The notes beneath the pieces are model-generated. The model had not been told where the DNA came from. It worked only from the letters and a program-made list of their open reading frames with translations, and made no database searches. Shown here piece after piece: positions 8,953 through 15,473 of a DNA stretch of 22,013 nt. Each line of letters starts with the position of its first letter. The stretch's first letter is position 1. Both the position numbers and the translations under genes were made by a program. Source of the DNA: Hyphomicrobiaceae bacterium UBA4118 (GTDB lineage: Bacteria; Pseudomonadota; Alphaproteobacteria; Rhizobiales; Methyloligellaceae); the NCBI GenBank assembly GCA_002383105.1, contig DFXC01000083.1, positions 9,587 through 31,599 on the forward strand, written 5' to 3'.

Positions 8953-9162
8953 ATGGCCGATGCAGCAAAACGGAAGACGATCGTCGTGGAGCAGATCGGG
9001 AGCCCGATCCGGCGCCCCGGCATCCAGCGCGCGACGCTGATCGGACTCGGCCTCAACAAGATGCACAAGCGGCGGACGCTGATCGACAGCCCGCAGGTGC
9101 GCGGCATGGTGGCCAAGATCGCTCACCTCGTGCGCATCGTCGACGACAAGGCGGGAGCTTAA
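8953..9162 (+). CDS. rpmD: 50S ribosomal protein L30
   Basis: A 69-residue protein. After a short Ala/Lys-rich lead the conserved core reads [51 protein letters not shown], the short bacterial L30 form. It binds 23S rRNA near 5S rRNA. The ATG at 8953 lies 33 bases after rpsE, with AAAGG (8939-8943) nine bases upstream. L30 is absent from some bacteria, so its presence between S5 and L15 is the typical but not universal state. Confidence 0.96.
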   Translation: MADAAKRKTIVVEQIGSPIRRPGIQRATLIGLGLNKMHKRRTLIDSPQVRGMVAKIAHLVRIVDDKAGA

Positions 9163-9172
9163 GGGAAGAGTC

Positions 9173-9925
9173 ATGCGACTGAATGAGATCAGCGACCGGC
9201 CAGGCGCGACTAAGGCCAAGAAGCGGCTCGGCCGCGGCATCGGCTCGGGGCGCGGCAAGACGTCGGGCCGCGGCGTCAAGGGCCAGAAGGCCCGCTCGGG
9301 CGTCGCCATCAAGGGCTTCGAAGGCGGACAGATGCCGCTGCATCGGCGCTTGCCGAAGCGCGGCTTCAAGAACATCTTCACCAAGAAGTATAACGAGCTC
9401 AATCTCGGCCGCATTCAGGAGTTCGTCGATTCCGGGCGCCTCGACGGCAAGAAGCCGATCACCATCGCGGCGCTGCAGGAAGCGGGTCTGATCCGGCGCG
9501 CCAAGGACGGCGTGCGCCTGCTCGGCCATGGCGAACTCACCTCCAAGCTCGCCTTCGAGGTGACCGGTGCCTCGGGGAGCGCGATCAAGGCGGTCGAGGC
9601 CAAAGGCGGCACGGTCACGCTGAAATCCATCACCGGCCGGGAAGCTCCTGCCGGCGACGCGATCAAAGCCAAGCGCCGCGCCGACAAGCGCGCGGCGGCA
9701 TCGGCCAAGCCCGCACCTAAGGCCGGCAAGGCTGCCAAGGTCGAGGGCGAGCAGCCCGTGGAAGGCCAAGAGGGCAAGCCTGCCAAGGCCGAGGCGGACG
9801 AGGCCAAGGCCGACAAGCCGAAGCGCGAGGCCAAGGCCGAAAAGAGTGAGGCTGAGCTGAAGAAGGCCAAGGCCGACCAGGGCGAGGCCAAGAAGCCAAA
9901 AGCGAAGCCCGCCAAGAAGGACTAG
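9173..9925 (+). CDS. rplO: 50S ribosomal protein L15 with long C-terminal tail
   Basis: A 250-residue protein, against 144 in E. coli. Residues 1-153 are ordinary L15: [34 protein letters not shown], then [18 protein letters not shown] and an [18 protein letters not shown] C-terminal strand. Residues from about 154 to 250 are a low-complexity Lys/Ala/Glu tail with repeating KA, KPA and EAK units. The tail is in frame, ends at a single TAG and has the same GC-rich codon use, so it is real coding sequence. Alphaproteobacterial L15 proteins often have short tails; this one is unusually long from memory. Confidence 0.96.
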   Translation: MRLNEISDRPGATKAKKRLGRGIGSGRGKTSGRGVKGQKARSGVAIKGFEGGQMPLHRRLPKRGFKNIFTKKYNELNLGRIQEFVDSGRLDGKKPITIAALQEAGLIRRAKDGVRLLGHGELTSKLAFEVTGASGSAIKAVEAKGGTVTLKSITGREAPAGDAIKAKRRADKRAAASAKPAPKAGKAAKVEGEQPVEGQEGKPAKAEADEAKADKPKREAKAEKSEAELKKAKADQGEAKKPKAKPAKKD

Positions 9926-9937
9926 TCCGAGTGACGC

Positions 9938-9960
9938 GAGGCGGTCTGGGCGCCGCCCTC
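9938..9960 (+). promoter_or_regulatory. Hairpin in the rplO-secY spacer
   Basis: The 68-base spacer between rplO and secY contains GAGGCGG (9938-9944) pairing with CCGCCCTC (9953-9960) through one bulged C, with loop TCTGGGCG. It has no T-tract, so it is a weak candidate for an mRNA structure or processing site and not an intrinsic terminator. The rest of the spacer holds the purine-rich GGGATAGAGAG upstream of secY. Confidence 0.25.
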
Positions 9961-9993
9961 AGCGATCCTCGATAAGGGATAGAGAGCGCGCCA

Positions 9994-11328
9994 ATGGTCT
10001 CTGCCGCGGAACAGCTCGTCTCCAACCTCAACTTCGCGGCCTTTGCTAAGGCCGACGAGCTCAAGAAGCGCATCTGGTTCACCCTCGGCGCGCTCCTTGT
10101 CTACCGTCTCGGCACCTATATTCCGATCCCCGGCATCAACCCGCAGGCGCTCGCCGACGTGTTCCGGCAGAACCAGTCCGGCATCCTCGGCATGTTCAAC
10201 ATGTTCTCCGGCGGCGCCGTCGGTCGTATGGCCATCTTCGCGCTCAATATCATGCCGTACATCTCGGCATCGATCATCCTTCAGCTCCTCACCACCGTCT
10301 GGCCGCATCTTGAGCAGCTCAAGAAGGAGGGCGAGCAGGGAAGGCGCCAGATCAACCAGTACACGCGCTACGGCACGGTGATGCTTGCCGCGCTGCAAGG
10401 CTACGGCATCGCGGTCGGGCTCGAGGGCGCGGGCAATGTGGTGCTCGATCCCGGCTGGTTCTTCCGCATCACCACCGCCATCACGCTGGTCGGCGGCACC
10501 GTGTTCCTGATGTGGCTCGGCGAGCAGATCACGGCGCGCGGGGTCGGCAACGGCATCTCGCTCATCATCTTCGCCGGCATCGTCGCGCAACTGCCGCATG
10601 CCGTCGTGGGCACGCTCGAGCTCGGCCGGCAAGGCGCGCTGTCGACGACGCTGATCATTCTGCTGCTGATCATGGCGATCGTCGTGATCGCCGTCATCGT
10701 CTTTATGGAGAGGGCGCAGCGGCGGCTGCTCGTGCAATATCCGAAGCGCCAGGTCGGCAACCGCATGTTCCAGGGCGACGCCTCGCACCTGCCGCTCAAG
10801 CTCAACAGCGCCGGCGTGATCCCGCCGATCTTCGCCTCCTCGCTTCTGCTTCTGCCGATCACGGTGGCGAATTTCTCGGCCGGCCAGGGTCCCGATTGGC
10901 TGAACACCGTCACGGCCATGCTCGGACGAGGTCAGCCGCTCCACGTCATCATCTATATAGCGCTGATCATCTTCTTCGCCTTCTTCTACACGGCCGTCGT
11001 CTTCAATCCGAAGGACACCGCCGACAACCTGAAGAAATATGGCGGCTTCCTTCCCGGCATCAGGCCCGGCGAGCGCACGGCGGAATATATCGACTATGTG
11101 CTGACCAGGATCACGGTGGTGGGGGCGATCTATCTCGCCGCCGTGTGCGTGCTGCCCGAGATCCTCATCTCCTATGCCGGCGTGCCGTTCTATTTCGGCG
11201 GCACTTCGCTCCTCATCGTGGTGAGCGTCACCATGGACACCGTCGCACAGATCCAGAGCCATCTGCTCGCCCATCAATATGAGGGCCTGATCAAGCGGTC
11301 GCGTCTCAGAGGAGCGAGGCGGCGATGA
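9994..11328 (+). CDS. secY: Protein translocase subunit SecY
   Basis: A 444-residue inner-membrane protein, the central channel of the SecYEG translocon. The N-terminal helix KKRIWFTLGALLVYRLGTYIPIPGI leads into ten hydrophobic membrane segments. The second segment shows ALNIMPYISASIILQLL, and the cytoplasmic loops include KDTADNLKKYGGFLPGIRPGERT and a basic C-terminal tail (KRSRLRGARRR). The ATG at 9994 follows AGAGAG. Its TGA overlaps the adk ATG by four bases. The length is normal for the family (E. coli 443). Confidence 0.98.
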   Translation: MVSAAEQLVSNLNFAAFAKADELKKRIWFTLGALLVYRLGTYIPIPGINPQALADVFRQNQSGILGMFNMFSGGAVGRMAIFALNIMPYISASIILQLLTTVWPHLEQLKKEGEQGRRQINQYTRYGTVMLAALQGYGIAVGLEGAGNVVLDPGWFFRITTAITLVGGTVFLMWLGEQITARGVGNGISLIIFAGIVAQLPHAVVGTLELGRQGALSTTLIILLLIMAIVVIAVIVFMERAQRRLLVQYPKRQVGNRMFQGDASHLPLKLNSAGVIPPIFASSLLLLPITVANFSAGQGPDWLNTVTAMLGRGQPLHVIIYIALIIFFAFFYTAVVFNPKDTADNLKKYGGFLPGIRPGERTAEYIDYVLTRITVVGAIYLAAVCVLPEILISYAGVPFYFGGTSLLIVVSVTMDTVAQIQSHLLAHQYEGLIKRSRLRGARRR

Positions 11329-11981
11329 ACCTGGTCCTGCTCGGCCCTCCCGGCGCGGGCAAGGGGACACAGGCCAAACTGCTCGAAGACTCCCGCTCGC
11401 TGGTCAAGCTCTCCACCGGGGACATGCTCAGGGCCGCAGTCGCTGCCGGCACCGAGCTCGGCCGCAAGGCGGGCGACATCATGGAGCGTGGCGAGCTCGT
11501 GCCTGACGATCTCGTCATCAAGCTGATCGCCGAGCGCATCGACGCCAAAGGTGGCGTCAAGGGCTTCATCCTTGACGGTTTCCCGCGCACCATCGCCCAA
11601 GCCGAGGCGCTCGACCGCCTGCTCAAGGAGCGCCACAAGCGGCTCGACCGGGTGATCGTGATGGAGGTTGACGACGATGCGCTGGTCGAGCGGATCGCCG
11701 GCCGCTTCGCTTGCGCCGATTGTGGCGAAGGCTATCACGACCTCTACAAGATGCCCAAAGTCCCCGGCGTGTGCGACCGCTGCGGAGGGACCCAGTTCGT
11801 GCGGCGGCGGGACGACAACGAGGCGGTGGTGCGCTCGCGACTCAAGGCCTACCATGCCCAGACCGAGCCCCTGATCGACTACTACACGCGGCAGGGAAAG
11901 GTGAGAGCGGTGGATGGCATGGCCGATATCGCGACCGTGCAAGAGGAGATCGACCAGGCGCTCGAGAGCGCCGGCGCTTAA
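11325..11981 (+). CDS. adk: Adenylate kinase, long form with a zinc-type LID
   Basis: A 218-residue enzyme that converts ATP + AMP to 2 ADP in the cytoplasm. The P-loop GPPGAGKGT is at residues 7-15, FPRT at 86-89 is the conserved AMP-side motif, and the LID domain is present, making this the long form. The LID carries four cysteines, C130-x2-C133 and C150-x2-C153, the pattern of structural zinc binding; E. coli Adk lacks these. The ATG overlaps the secY stop (ATGA), so translation is coupled. The secY-adk pair is standard. Confidence 0.98.
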   Translation: MNLVLLGPPGAGKGTQAKLLEDSRSLVKLSTGDMLRAAVAAGTELGRKAGDIMERGELVPDDLVIKLIAERIDAKGGVKGFILDGFPRTIAQAEALDRLLKERHKRLDRVIVMEVDDDALVERIAGRFACADCGEGYHDLYKMPKVPGVCDRCGGTQFVRRRDDNEAVVRSRLKAYHAQTEPLIDYYTRQGKVRAVDGMADIATVQEEIDQALESAGA

Positions 11982-12008
11982 GGGCCAAAATCGGGCAAAT
12001 ACCCGCGG

Positions 12009-12037
12009 TTGACCTTGTCAAGCGGAATCGCTACATA
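12009..12037 (+). promoter_or_regulatory. Candidate sigma-70 promoter for the rpsM-rpsK-rpoA-rplQ block
   Basis: In the 189-base adk-rpsM gap, TTGACC (12009-12014) is followed after exactly 17 bases by TACATA (12032-12037). The -35 box matches TTGACA in five of six positions; the -10 box is weaker. The region is locally AT-richer than its surroundings. This would let the alpha block be transcribed separately from the upstream super-operon and leave a leader of about 125 bases before rpsM. It is seen as a motif only; activity is inference. Confidence 0.5.
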
Positions 12038-12170
12038 ACCCCGACTACACTGAACGATGGACTGACCGGTCCCGGGGGTATTGCCTGCCCGCGGTCGGTT
12101 TCGTTGTGTTCCGATTGGTTTATTCCGGCTTAGATTTCAGCACGTTAGCCGTGCGCGAGGAGACGTCTAC

Positions 12171-12539
12171 GTGGCCCGAATTGCAGGTGTGAATATCCCG
12201 ACCAATAAGCGGGTCGAGGTGGCGCTGACTTATATCCATGGCATTGGCGACACCTTCGCCAGGCAGATTTGCGAGAAAGTCAGCATCCCGCGGGAACGGC
12301 GGGTGAGCCAGCTGACGGAATCGGAGGTCAGCCAGATCCGCGAAGTCATCGACCGGGATTATATGGTTGAAGGCGACCTTCGGCGCGAGGTTGCCATGAA
12401 TATCAAGCGGTTGATGGATCTCGGCTGCTACCGGGGCTTGCGGCATCGCCGCGGTTTGCCGGTGCGCGGACAGAGAACCCATACCAATGCGCGCACGCGC
12501 AAAGGCCCGGCCAAACCGATCGCCGGCAAGAAAAAGTAG
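12171..12539 (+). CDS. rpsM: 30S ribosomal protein S13 (GTG start)
   Basis: A 122-residue protein reading (M)[25 protein letters not shown], the invariant S13 N-terminus. It starts with GTG at 12171; GAGGAG (12157-12162) lies eight bases upstream. An in-frame ATG far upstream (12081) would add 30 residues with no S13 likeness. The C-terminal [25 protein letters not shown] is the tRNA-contacting tail. S13 forms intersubunit bridges in the 30S head. It is the first gene of the alpha block. rpsD (S4), present in the E. coli alpha operon, is absent here, as is usual in alphaproteobacteria. Confidence 0.97.
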   Translation: MARIAGVNIPTNKRVEVALTYIHGIGDTFARQICEKVSIPRERRVSQLTESEVSQIREVIDRDYMVEGDLRREVAMNIKRLMDLGCYRGLRHRRGLPVRGQRTHTNARTRKGPAKPIAGKKK

Positions 12540-12554
12540 ACGGCTCCAAGCGTG

Positions 12555-12577
12555 GCCGGGCCGTCGCTTCGGCCGGC
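12555..12577 (+). promoter_or_regulatory. Hairpin in the rpsM-rpsK spacer
   Basis: GCCGG (12555-12559) pairs with CCGGC (12573-12577), and CCG (12561-12563) with CGG (12570-12572). One G (12560) is bulged and the loop is TCGCTT. This gives eight GC base pairs in a 65-base spacer. No T-tract follows. It may be a processing or stability element; no function is shown. Confidence 0.35.
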
Positions 12578-12604
12578 GTCAACTCGTAAATGCGGGATTA
12601 GAGC

Positions 12605-12994
12605 ATGGCCAAGGACAAAGCGCGGGTTCGTCGCCGCGAGAAGAAGAACATCACCTCGGGCGTCGCCCATGTGCATGCAAGCTTCAACAACACGATGATC
12701 ACCATCACCGACGCGCAAGGCAACGCCATCTCCTGGTCGTCGTCCGGCGCCATGGGCTTCAAGGGATCGCGCAAGTCGACACCTTATGCCGCCCAGGTGG
12801 CGGCCGAGGATGCCGGCAAGAAGGCGATGGAGCACGGCATGAAGAATCTCGAGATCGAAGTGAGGGGACCGGGGTCGGGGCGCGAGTCGGCGCTGCGCGC
12901 GCTTCAGGTCACCGGCTTCAACATCATCTCGATCCGCGACGTGACGCCGATCCCCCATAACGGCTGCCGGCCCCGCAAGCGCCGGCGCGTCTAA
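12605..12994 (+). CDS. rpsK: 30S ribosomal protein S11
   Basis: A 129-residue protein, the same length as E. coli S11. The core reads [20 protein letters not shown] (residues 21-40) and [14 protein letters not shown], and the C-terminus is the signature [19 protein letters not shown] (111-129). S11 lies on the 30S platform next to the mRNA exit. The ATG at 12605 has only a weak GGGA upstream, so expression may depend on coupling or on the spacer structure. It is followed by a 91-base spacer to the preferred rpoA start. Confidence 0.98.
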   Translation: MAKDKARVRRREKKNITSGVAHVHASFNNTMITITDAQGNAISWSSSGAMGFKGSRKSTPYAAQVAAEDAGKKAMEHGMKNLEIEVRGPGSGRESALRALQVTGFNIISIRDVTPIPHNGCRPRKRRRV

Positions 12995-13038
12995 GAAAGG
13001 CAGGGCTGACCCTCACATGTTGCACGAGGATTCTCGGA

Positions 13039-13060
13039 AGCTGGGGCAGGCAGCCCCGCT
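13039..13060 (+). promoter_or_regulatory. Hairpin in the rpoA leader
   Basis: AGC (13039-13041) and GGGGC (13043-13047) pair with GCCCC (13053-13057) and GCT (13058-13060). T13042 is bulged and the loop is AGGCA. The stem sits between the distal ATG candidate (13017) and the preferred GTG start (13086), as expected if this stretch is untranslated leader and not coding sequence. Confidence 0.35.
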
Positions 13061-13085
13061 CATGGACCAAGAAAGGGCTCACCAG

Positions 13086-14102
13086 GTGCTGCAGAAGAAC
13101 TGGCAAGATCTCATCAAGCCCACCAAGCTCAACGTCGCCTCGGGCCGCGACCCGCAGCGTTTCGCCACGGTCGTAGCCGAGCCGCTCGAGCGCGGTTTCG
13201 GGCTCACCCTCGGCAATGCGCTCCGCCGCGTGCTGCTGTCGTCGCTGCAGGGCGCCGCCATCACCTCCGTGCATATCGATGGCGTGCTGCACGAGTTCTC
13301 CTCGATCCCAGGCGTGCGCGAGGACGTCACCAACATTGTCCTCAACATCAAGGAAATCGCGCTCAGGCAGCATGCCGACGGCGTGAAGCGCATGGTGTTG
13401 AAGAAGGAAGGGCCGGGCGTGGCCAAGGCCGGCGATATCGAGGGCGGCGCGGACATCGAGATCCTCAACCCCGACCACGTCATCTGCACGCTGGACCAGG
13501 GCGCCGCGATCCGCATGGAGTTCACCAGCTCGACGGGCAAGGGCTATGTGCCGGCCGAGCGCAACCGGCCCGACGACGCACCGATCGGCTTCATTCCGGT
13601 CGATTCCCTCTTTAGCCCGGTGCGCAAGGTGTCCTATCGCGTGGAGAACACCCGCGAGGGTCAGATCCTCGACTACGACAAGCTCACCATGGAGATCGAG
13701 ACCGACGGCTCGGTGCGGCCTGAGGATACCGTGGCGCTCGCCGCGCGCATTGTGCAGGACCAGCTGTCGGTGTTCGTCAATTTCGAGGAGCCGAAGAAGG
13801 AGACCACCTTCGAGCGCCAGCCCGAGCTCGTGTTCAATGCCGCGCTGCTCAAGAAAGTCGACGAGCTCGAGCTGTCGGTCCGTTCGGCCAACTGTCTGAA
13901 GAACGACAACATCGTCTATATCGGCGACCTCATTCAGAAAACCGAGGCCGAGATGCTGCGGACCCCGAATTTCGGGCGCAAGTCGCTGAACGAGATCAAA
14001 GAGGTGCTCGCCTCGATGGGGCTGCATCTCGGCATGGAAGTGCCAGAGTGGCCGCCGGAGAATATCGAGGAGCTCGCCAAGCGCTTCGAGGATCACTATT
14101 AG
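13086..14102 (+). CDS. rpoA: DNA-directed RNA polymerase subunit alpha (probable GTG start)
   Basis: A 338-residue alpha subunit. The N-terminal dimerisation and assembly domain carries [25 protein letters not shown]. The C-terminal DNA- and activator-binding domain begins near residue 258 ([17 protein letters not shown]), with Arg266 matching E. coli Arg265. The start is the debatable part: GTG at 13086 gives (M)[11 protein letters not shown], matching the alphaproteobacterial start I recall (MIQKNWQELIKP), with AAAGGG (13072-13077) upstream. ATGs at 13062 and 13017 are in frame and would give 346 or 361 residues, but the extra residues are unlike the family and overlie a hairpin. Confidence 0.95.
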   Translation: MLQKNWQDLIKPTKLNVASGRDPQRFATVVAEPLERGFGLTLGNALRRVLLSSLQGAAITSVHIDGVLHEFSSIPGVREDVTNIVLNIKEIALRQHADGVKRMVLKKEGPGVAKAGDIEGGADIEILNPDHVICTLDQGAAIRMEFTSSTGKGYVPAERNRPDDAPIGFIPVDSLFSPVRKVSYRVENTREGQILDYDKLTMEIETDGSVRPEDTVALAARIVQDQLSVFVNFEEPKKETTFERQPELVFNAALLKKVDELELSVRSANCLKNDNIVYIGDLIQKTEAEMLRTPNFGRKSLNEIKEVLASMGLHLGMEVPEWPPENIEELAKRFEDHY

Positions 14103-14122
14103 CCAGGGATCGGAAATCGGAC

Positions 14123-14151
14123 GTCAGGCATCAGCGCTTCTGATCTCTGAC
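14123..14151 (+). promoter_or_regulatory. Two-tier hairpin in the rpoA-rplQ spacer
   Basis: GTCAG (14123-14127) pairs with CTGAC (14147-14151), and ATCAG (14130-14134) pairs with CTGAT (14140-14144). A 2x2 internal loop (GC/CT) separates the tiers and the apical loop is CGCTT. Ten perfect base pairs fill most of the 73-base spacer, just before the rplQ Shine-Dalgarno GGAGGG (14166-14171). No T-tract follows. A role in differential expression or processing of rplQ is inference. Confidence 0.45.
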
Positions 14152-14175
14152 CGCCGATACCGCCCGGAGGGAACC

Positions 14176-14604
14176 ATGCGTCACCGCAATGCCGGCCGTA
14201 AGCTCAATCGCACTGCCACCCATCGCAGCGCGCTGTTCGCGAGCCTCGCCACTGCGCTTATCAAGCACGAGCAGATCGCAACCACGCTGCCCAAGGCGAA
14301 GGAGCTCCGGCGCGTCGCCGACCGGCTGATCACGCTGGCCAAGCGGGGCGATCTACATGCGCGCCGTCTCGCCTTGTCCCGCCTCAGGGACGAGGCCATG
14401 GTGGCGAAGCTGTTCGGGACGCTCGGGCCGCGTTATGCCGACCGCCCGGGCGGCTATACGCGGGTGCTCAAGGCCGGGTTCCGCTACGGCGACTCGGCCC
14501 CCATGGCCGTGATCGAGCTGGTTGATCGCGATCCAGAAGCGCGCGGCCTCGATTCGGGCCCGACGCCGGCTGAGCGTGAAGAGACCGACAAGGCCGCCGC
14601 CTAA
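14176..14604 (+). CDS. rplQ: 50S ribosomal protein L17
   Basis: A 142-residue protein starting [45 protein letters not shown], the L17 hallmark. The C-terminal half includes [24 protein letters not shown], followed by an acidic tail. GGAGGG sits four bases before the ATG. It is the last gene of the ribosomal cluster, and a REP-like inverted-repeat element follows within 14 bases, before a convergent gene. L17 lies near the tunnel exit. Confidence 0.98.
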   Translation: MRHRNAGRKLNRTATHRSALFASLATALIKHEQIATTLPKAKELRRVADRLITLAKRGDLHARRLALSRLRDEAMVAKLFGTLGPRYADRPGGYTRVLKAGFRYGDSAPMAVIELVDRDPEARGLDSGPTPAEREETDKAAA

Positions 14605-14617
14605 ATAGCGGACAAGG

Positions 14618-14700
14618 CGTCATTCCGGCGAAAGCCGGAATCCAAAGATCTAAGCTCGGAGATTTGCGCGCCCTAGATACCGGCTTCCGCCGGTATGACG
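14618..14700. repeat. REP-like element: two inverted palindromes with matching ends
   Basis: The left arm (14618-14641) and the reverse complement of the right arm (14677-14700) agree at 21 of 24 positions. Each arm is CGTCAT followed by its own hairpin: ATTCCGGC / GCCGGAAT (14622-14629, 14634-14641) with loop GAAA, and ATACCGGC / GCCGGTAT (14677-14684, 14689-14696) with loop TTCC. The centre is 35 bases. Its place between two convergent genes is typical of REP/BIME repeats. The CATTCCGGCGAAAGCCGG core resembles dispersed repeats I recall from many proteobacteria. It may also cap the end of the ribosomal transcript, though no T-tract is present. Confidence 0.8.
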
Positions 14701-14720
14701 GGTGAGGGCGAGTCTTTTAC

Positions 14721-15263
14721 CTATTTCTTGTCGTCGTTGTCGTCGTCGCTCTCTTTAGCGTCGGGATGCTTAGCGTCATATGCGGTAATGGCCTGCGCTT
14801 TGATGCCTTTCACACCATCCTTGAGGATTCCGGTGATGATCTTCGTGGCCTCGTCGTCGCTGGCACCGTTGGCGTCGAAATCCGACTGCCACAAGATGAC
14901 CGAGCGGTCCGGCTCGTCGTCAACCTCGAGCCAGAGCTTCGACTTGTAGTTCTTTATAGGCAACGGGCTTTCGACGATCTCGTAGGTATAGGCGAGATCC
15001 TCGGTGCCGGTCAGCTTCTCCTTGATCTTGCCACCGTCCTTGAGCGTGAGCGTGCGGAAAGTCACGTCGCCCTCTTTGGTCTCCTCGCATTTGGCAACAG
15101 CGGGATGCCAATCCTTGATGGCACAAAACTCTCCGACGATCGCCCAGATCTCGGGGGGAAGGCCGGGGGCCTCGGTTCTCTTCTTGACTGTGATTGCGTA
15201 GGCCGAGCCGCTGCCGATTAGGAGCGTAAAGCCGGTGACCAGGGCCAGTTTCATCATGCGCAT
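14721..15263 (-). CDS. Secreted SRPBCC-like protein (polyketide-cyclase/MxaD type)
   Basis: A 180-residue protein. Residues 1-23 are a signal peptide (basic start, hydrophobic run, AYA cleavage site), so it is probably periplasmic. The mature part reads PPEIWAIVGEFCAIKDWHPAV, then TLTLKDGGKIKEKL and an EIVESPLPIKNY strand, which resembles the START/Bet v1-like SRPBCC fold (polyketide cyclase 2 / MxaD group) that holds hydrophobic ligands. Cys47 and Cys59 could form a disulfide. The C-terminus is very acidic (SDDDNDD). The start at 15263 is chosen for GGAGAG six bases upstream; an in-frame start at 15299 lacks one. It is convergent with rplQ and divergent from the protease gene. The ligand is unknown. 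Confidence 0.8.
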   Translation of the reverse strand: MRMMKLALVTGFTLLIGSGSAYAITVKKRTEAPGLPPEIWAIVGEFCAIKDWHPAVAKCEETKEGDVTFRTLTLKDGGKIKEKLTGTEDLAYTYEIVESPLPIKNYKSKLWLEVDDEPDRSVILWQSDFDANGASDDEATKIITGILKDGVKGIKAQAITAYDAKHPDAKESDDDNDDKK

Positions 15264-15473
15264 GCGTTTCTCTCCACAGTGTATCGTTGATTTTTGCAAG
15301 CACGCCCGGCGGCATCTTAGTAGAACTTCCTAGTCGGGCAAGCTAAGAACGCCCCGGACGAACCCCGCCTAGGCCCTTGTATTTGGCCGCGGGAGAGCCA
15401 GTTCCACCGTTGGAGAGCTTGGGCTATAGCCTTGCGCAGAGTAGTTGCTAACCAACCCCAATCGGGGCGAACA

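Noticed and set aside
9922..11370. 482-codon minus-strand open frame opposite secY
   Set aside because: Antisense to a certain membrane protein gene; the Asp/Arg/His-rich product mirrors hydrophobic codons of secY and has no recognisable domain.
12081..12170. Upstream extension of rpsM from an ATG at 12081
   Set aside because: The 30 extra residues do not occur in S13; the GTG at 12171 has a good GAGGAG and matches the family start.
12924..14096. 390-codon minus-strand open frame opposite rpoA
   Set aside because: Complete antisense overlap with rpoA and no motif or ribosome-binding support.
14622..14641. Hairpin after rplQ as a classic intrinsic terminator
   Set aside because: The stem is strong but followed by CCAAAGATC and not by a T-tract, so termination by this mechanism is not supported.
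14618..14700. Repeat pair considered as a short CRISPR array
   Set aside because: There are just two copies, in inverted orientation and each palindromic, with no further repeats or cas genes; a REP-type element fits better.
14766..15221. Plus-strand open frame of 151 codons opposite the SRPBCC-like gene
   Set aside because: The minus-strand reading has a signal peptide, a Shine-Dalgarno and a plausible fold; the plus-strand product has none.
15264..15473. Divergent promoter region between the SRPBCC-like gene and the protease gene
   Set aside because: I looked for paired -35/-10 boxes on both strands; only isolated elements such as TATAG near 15425 were seen, without a convincing partner at the right distance.
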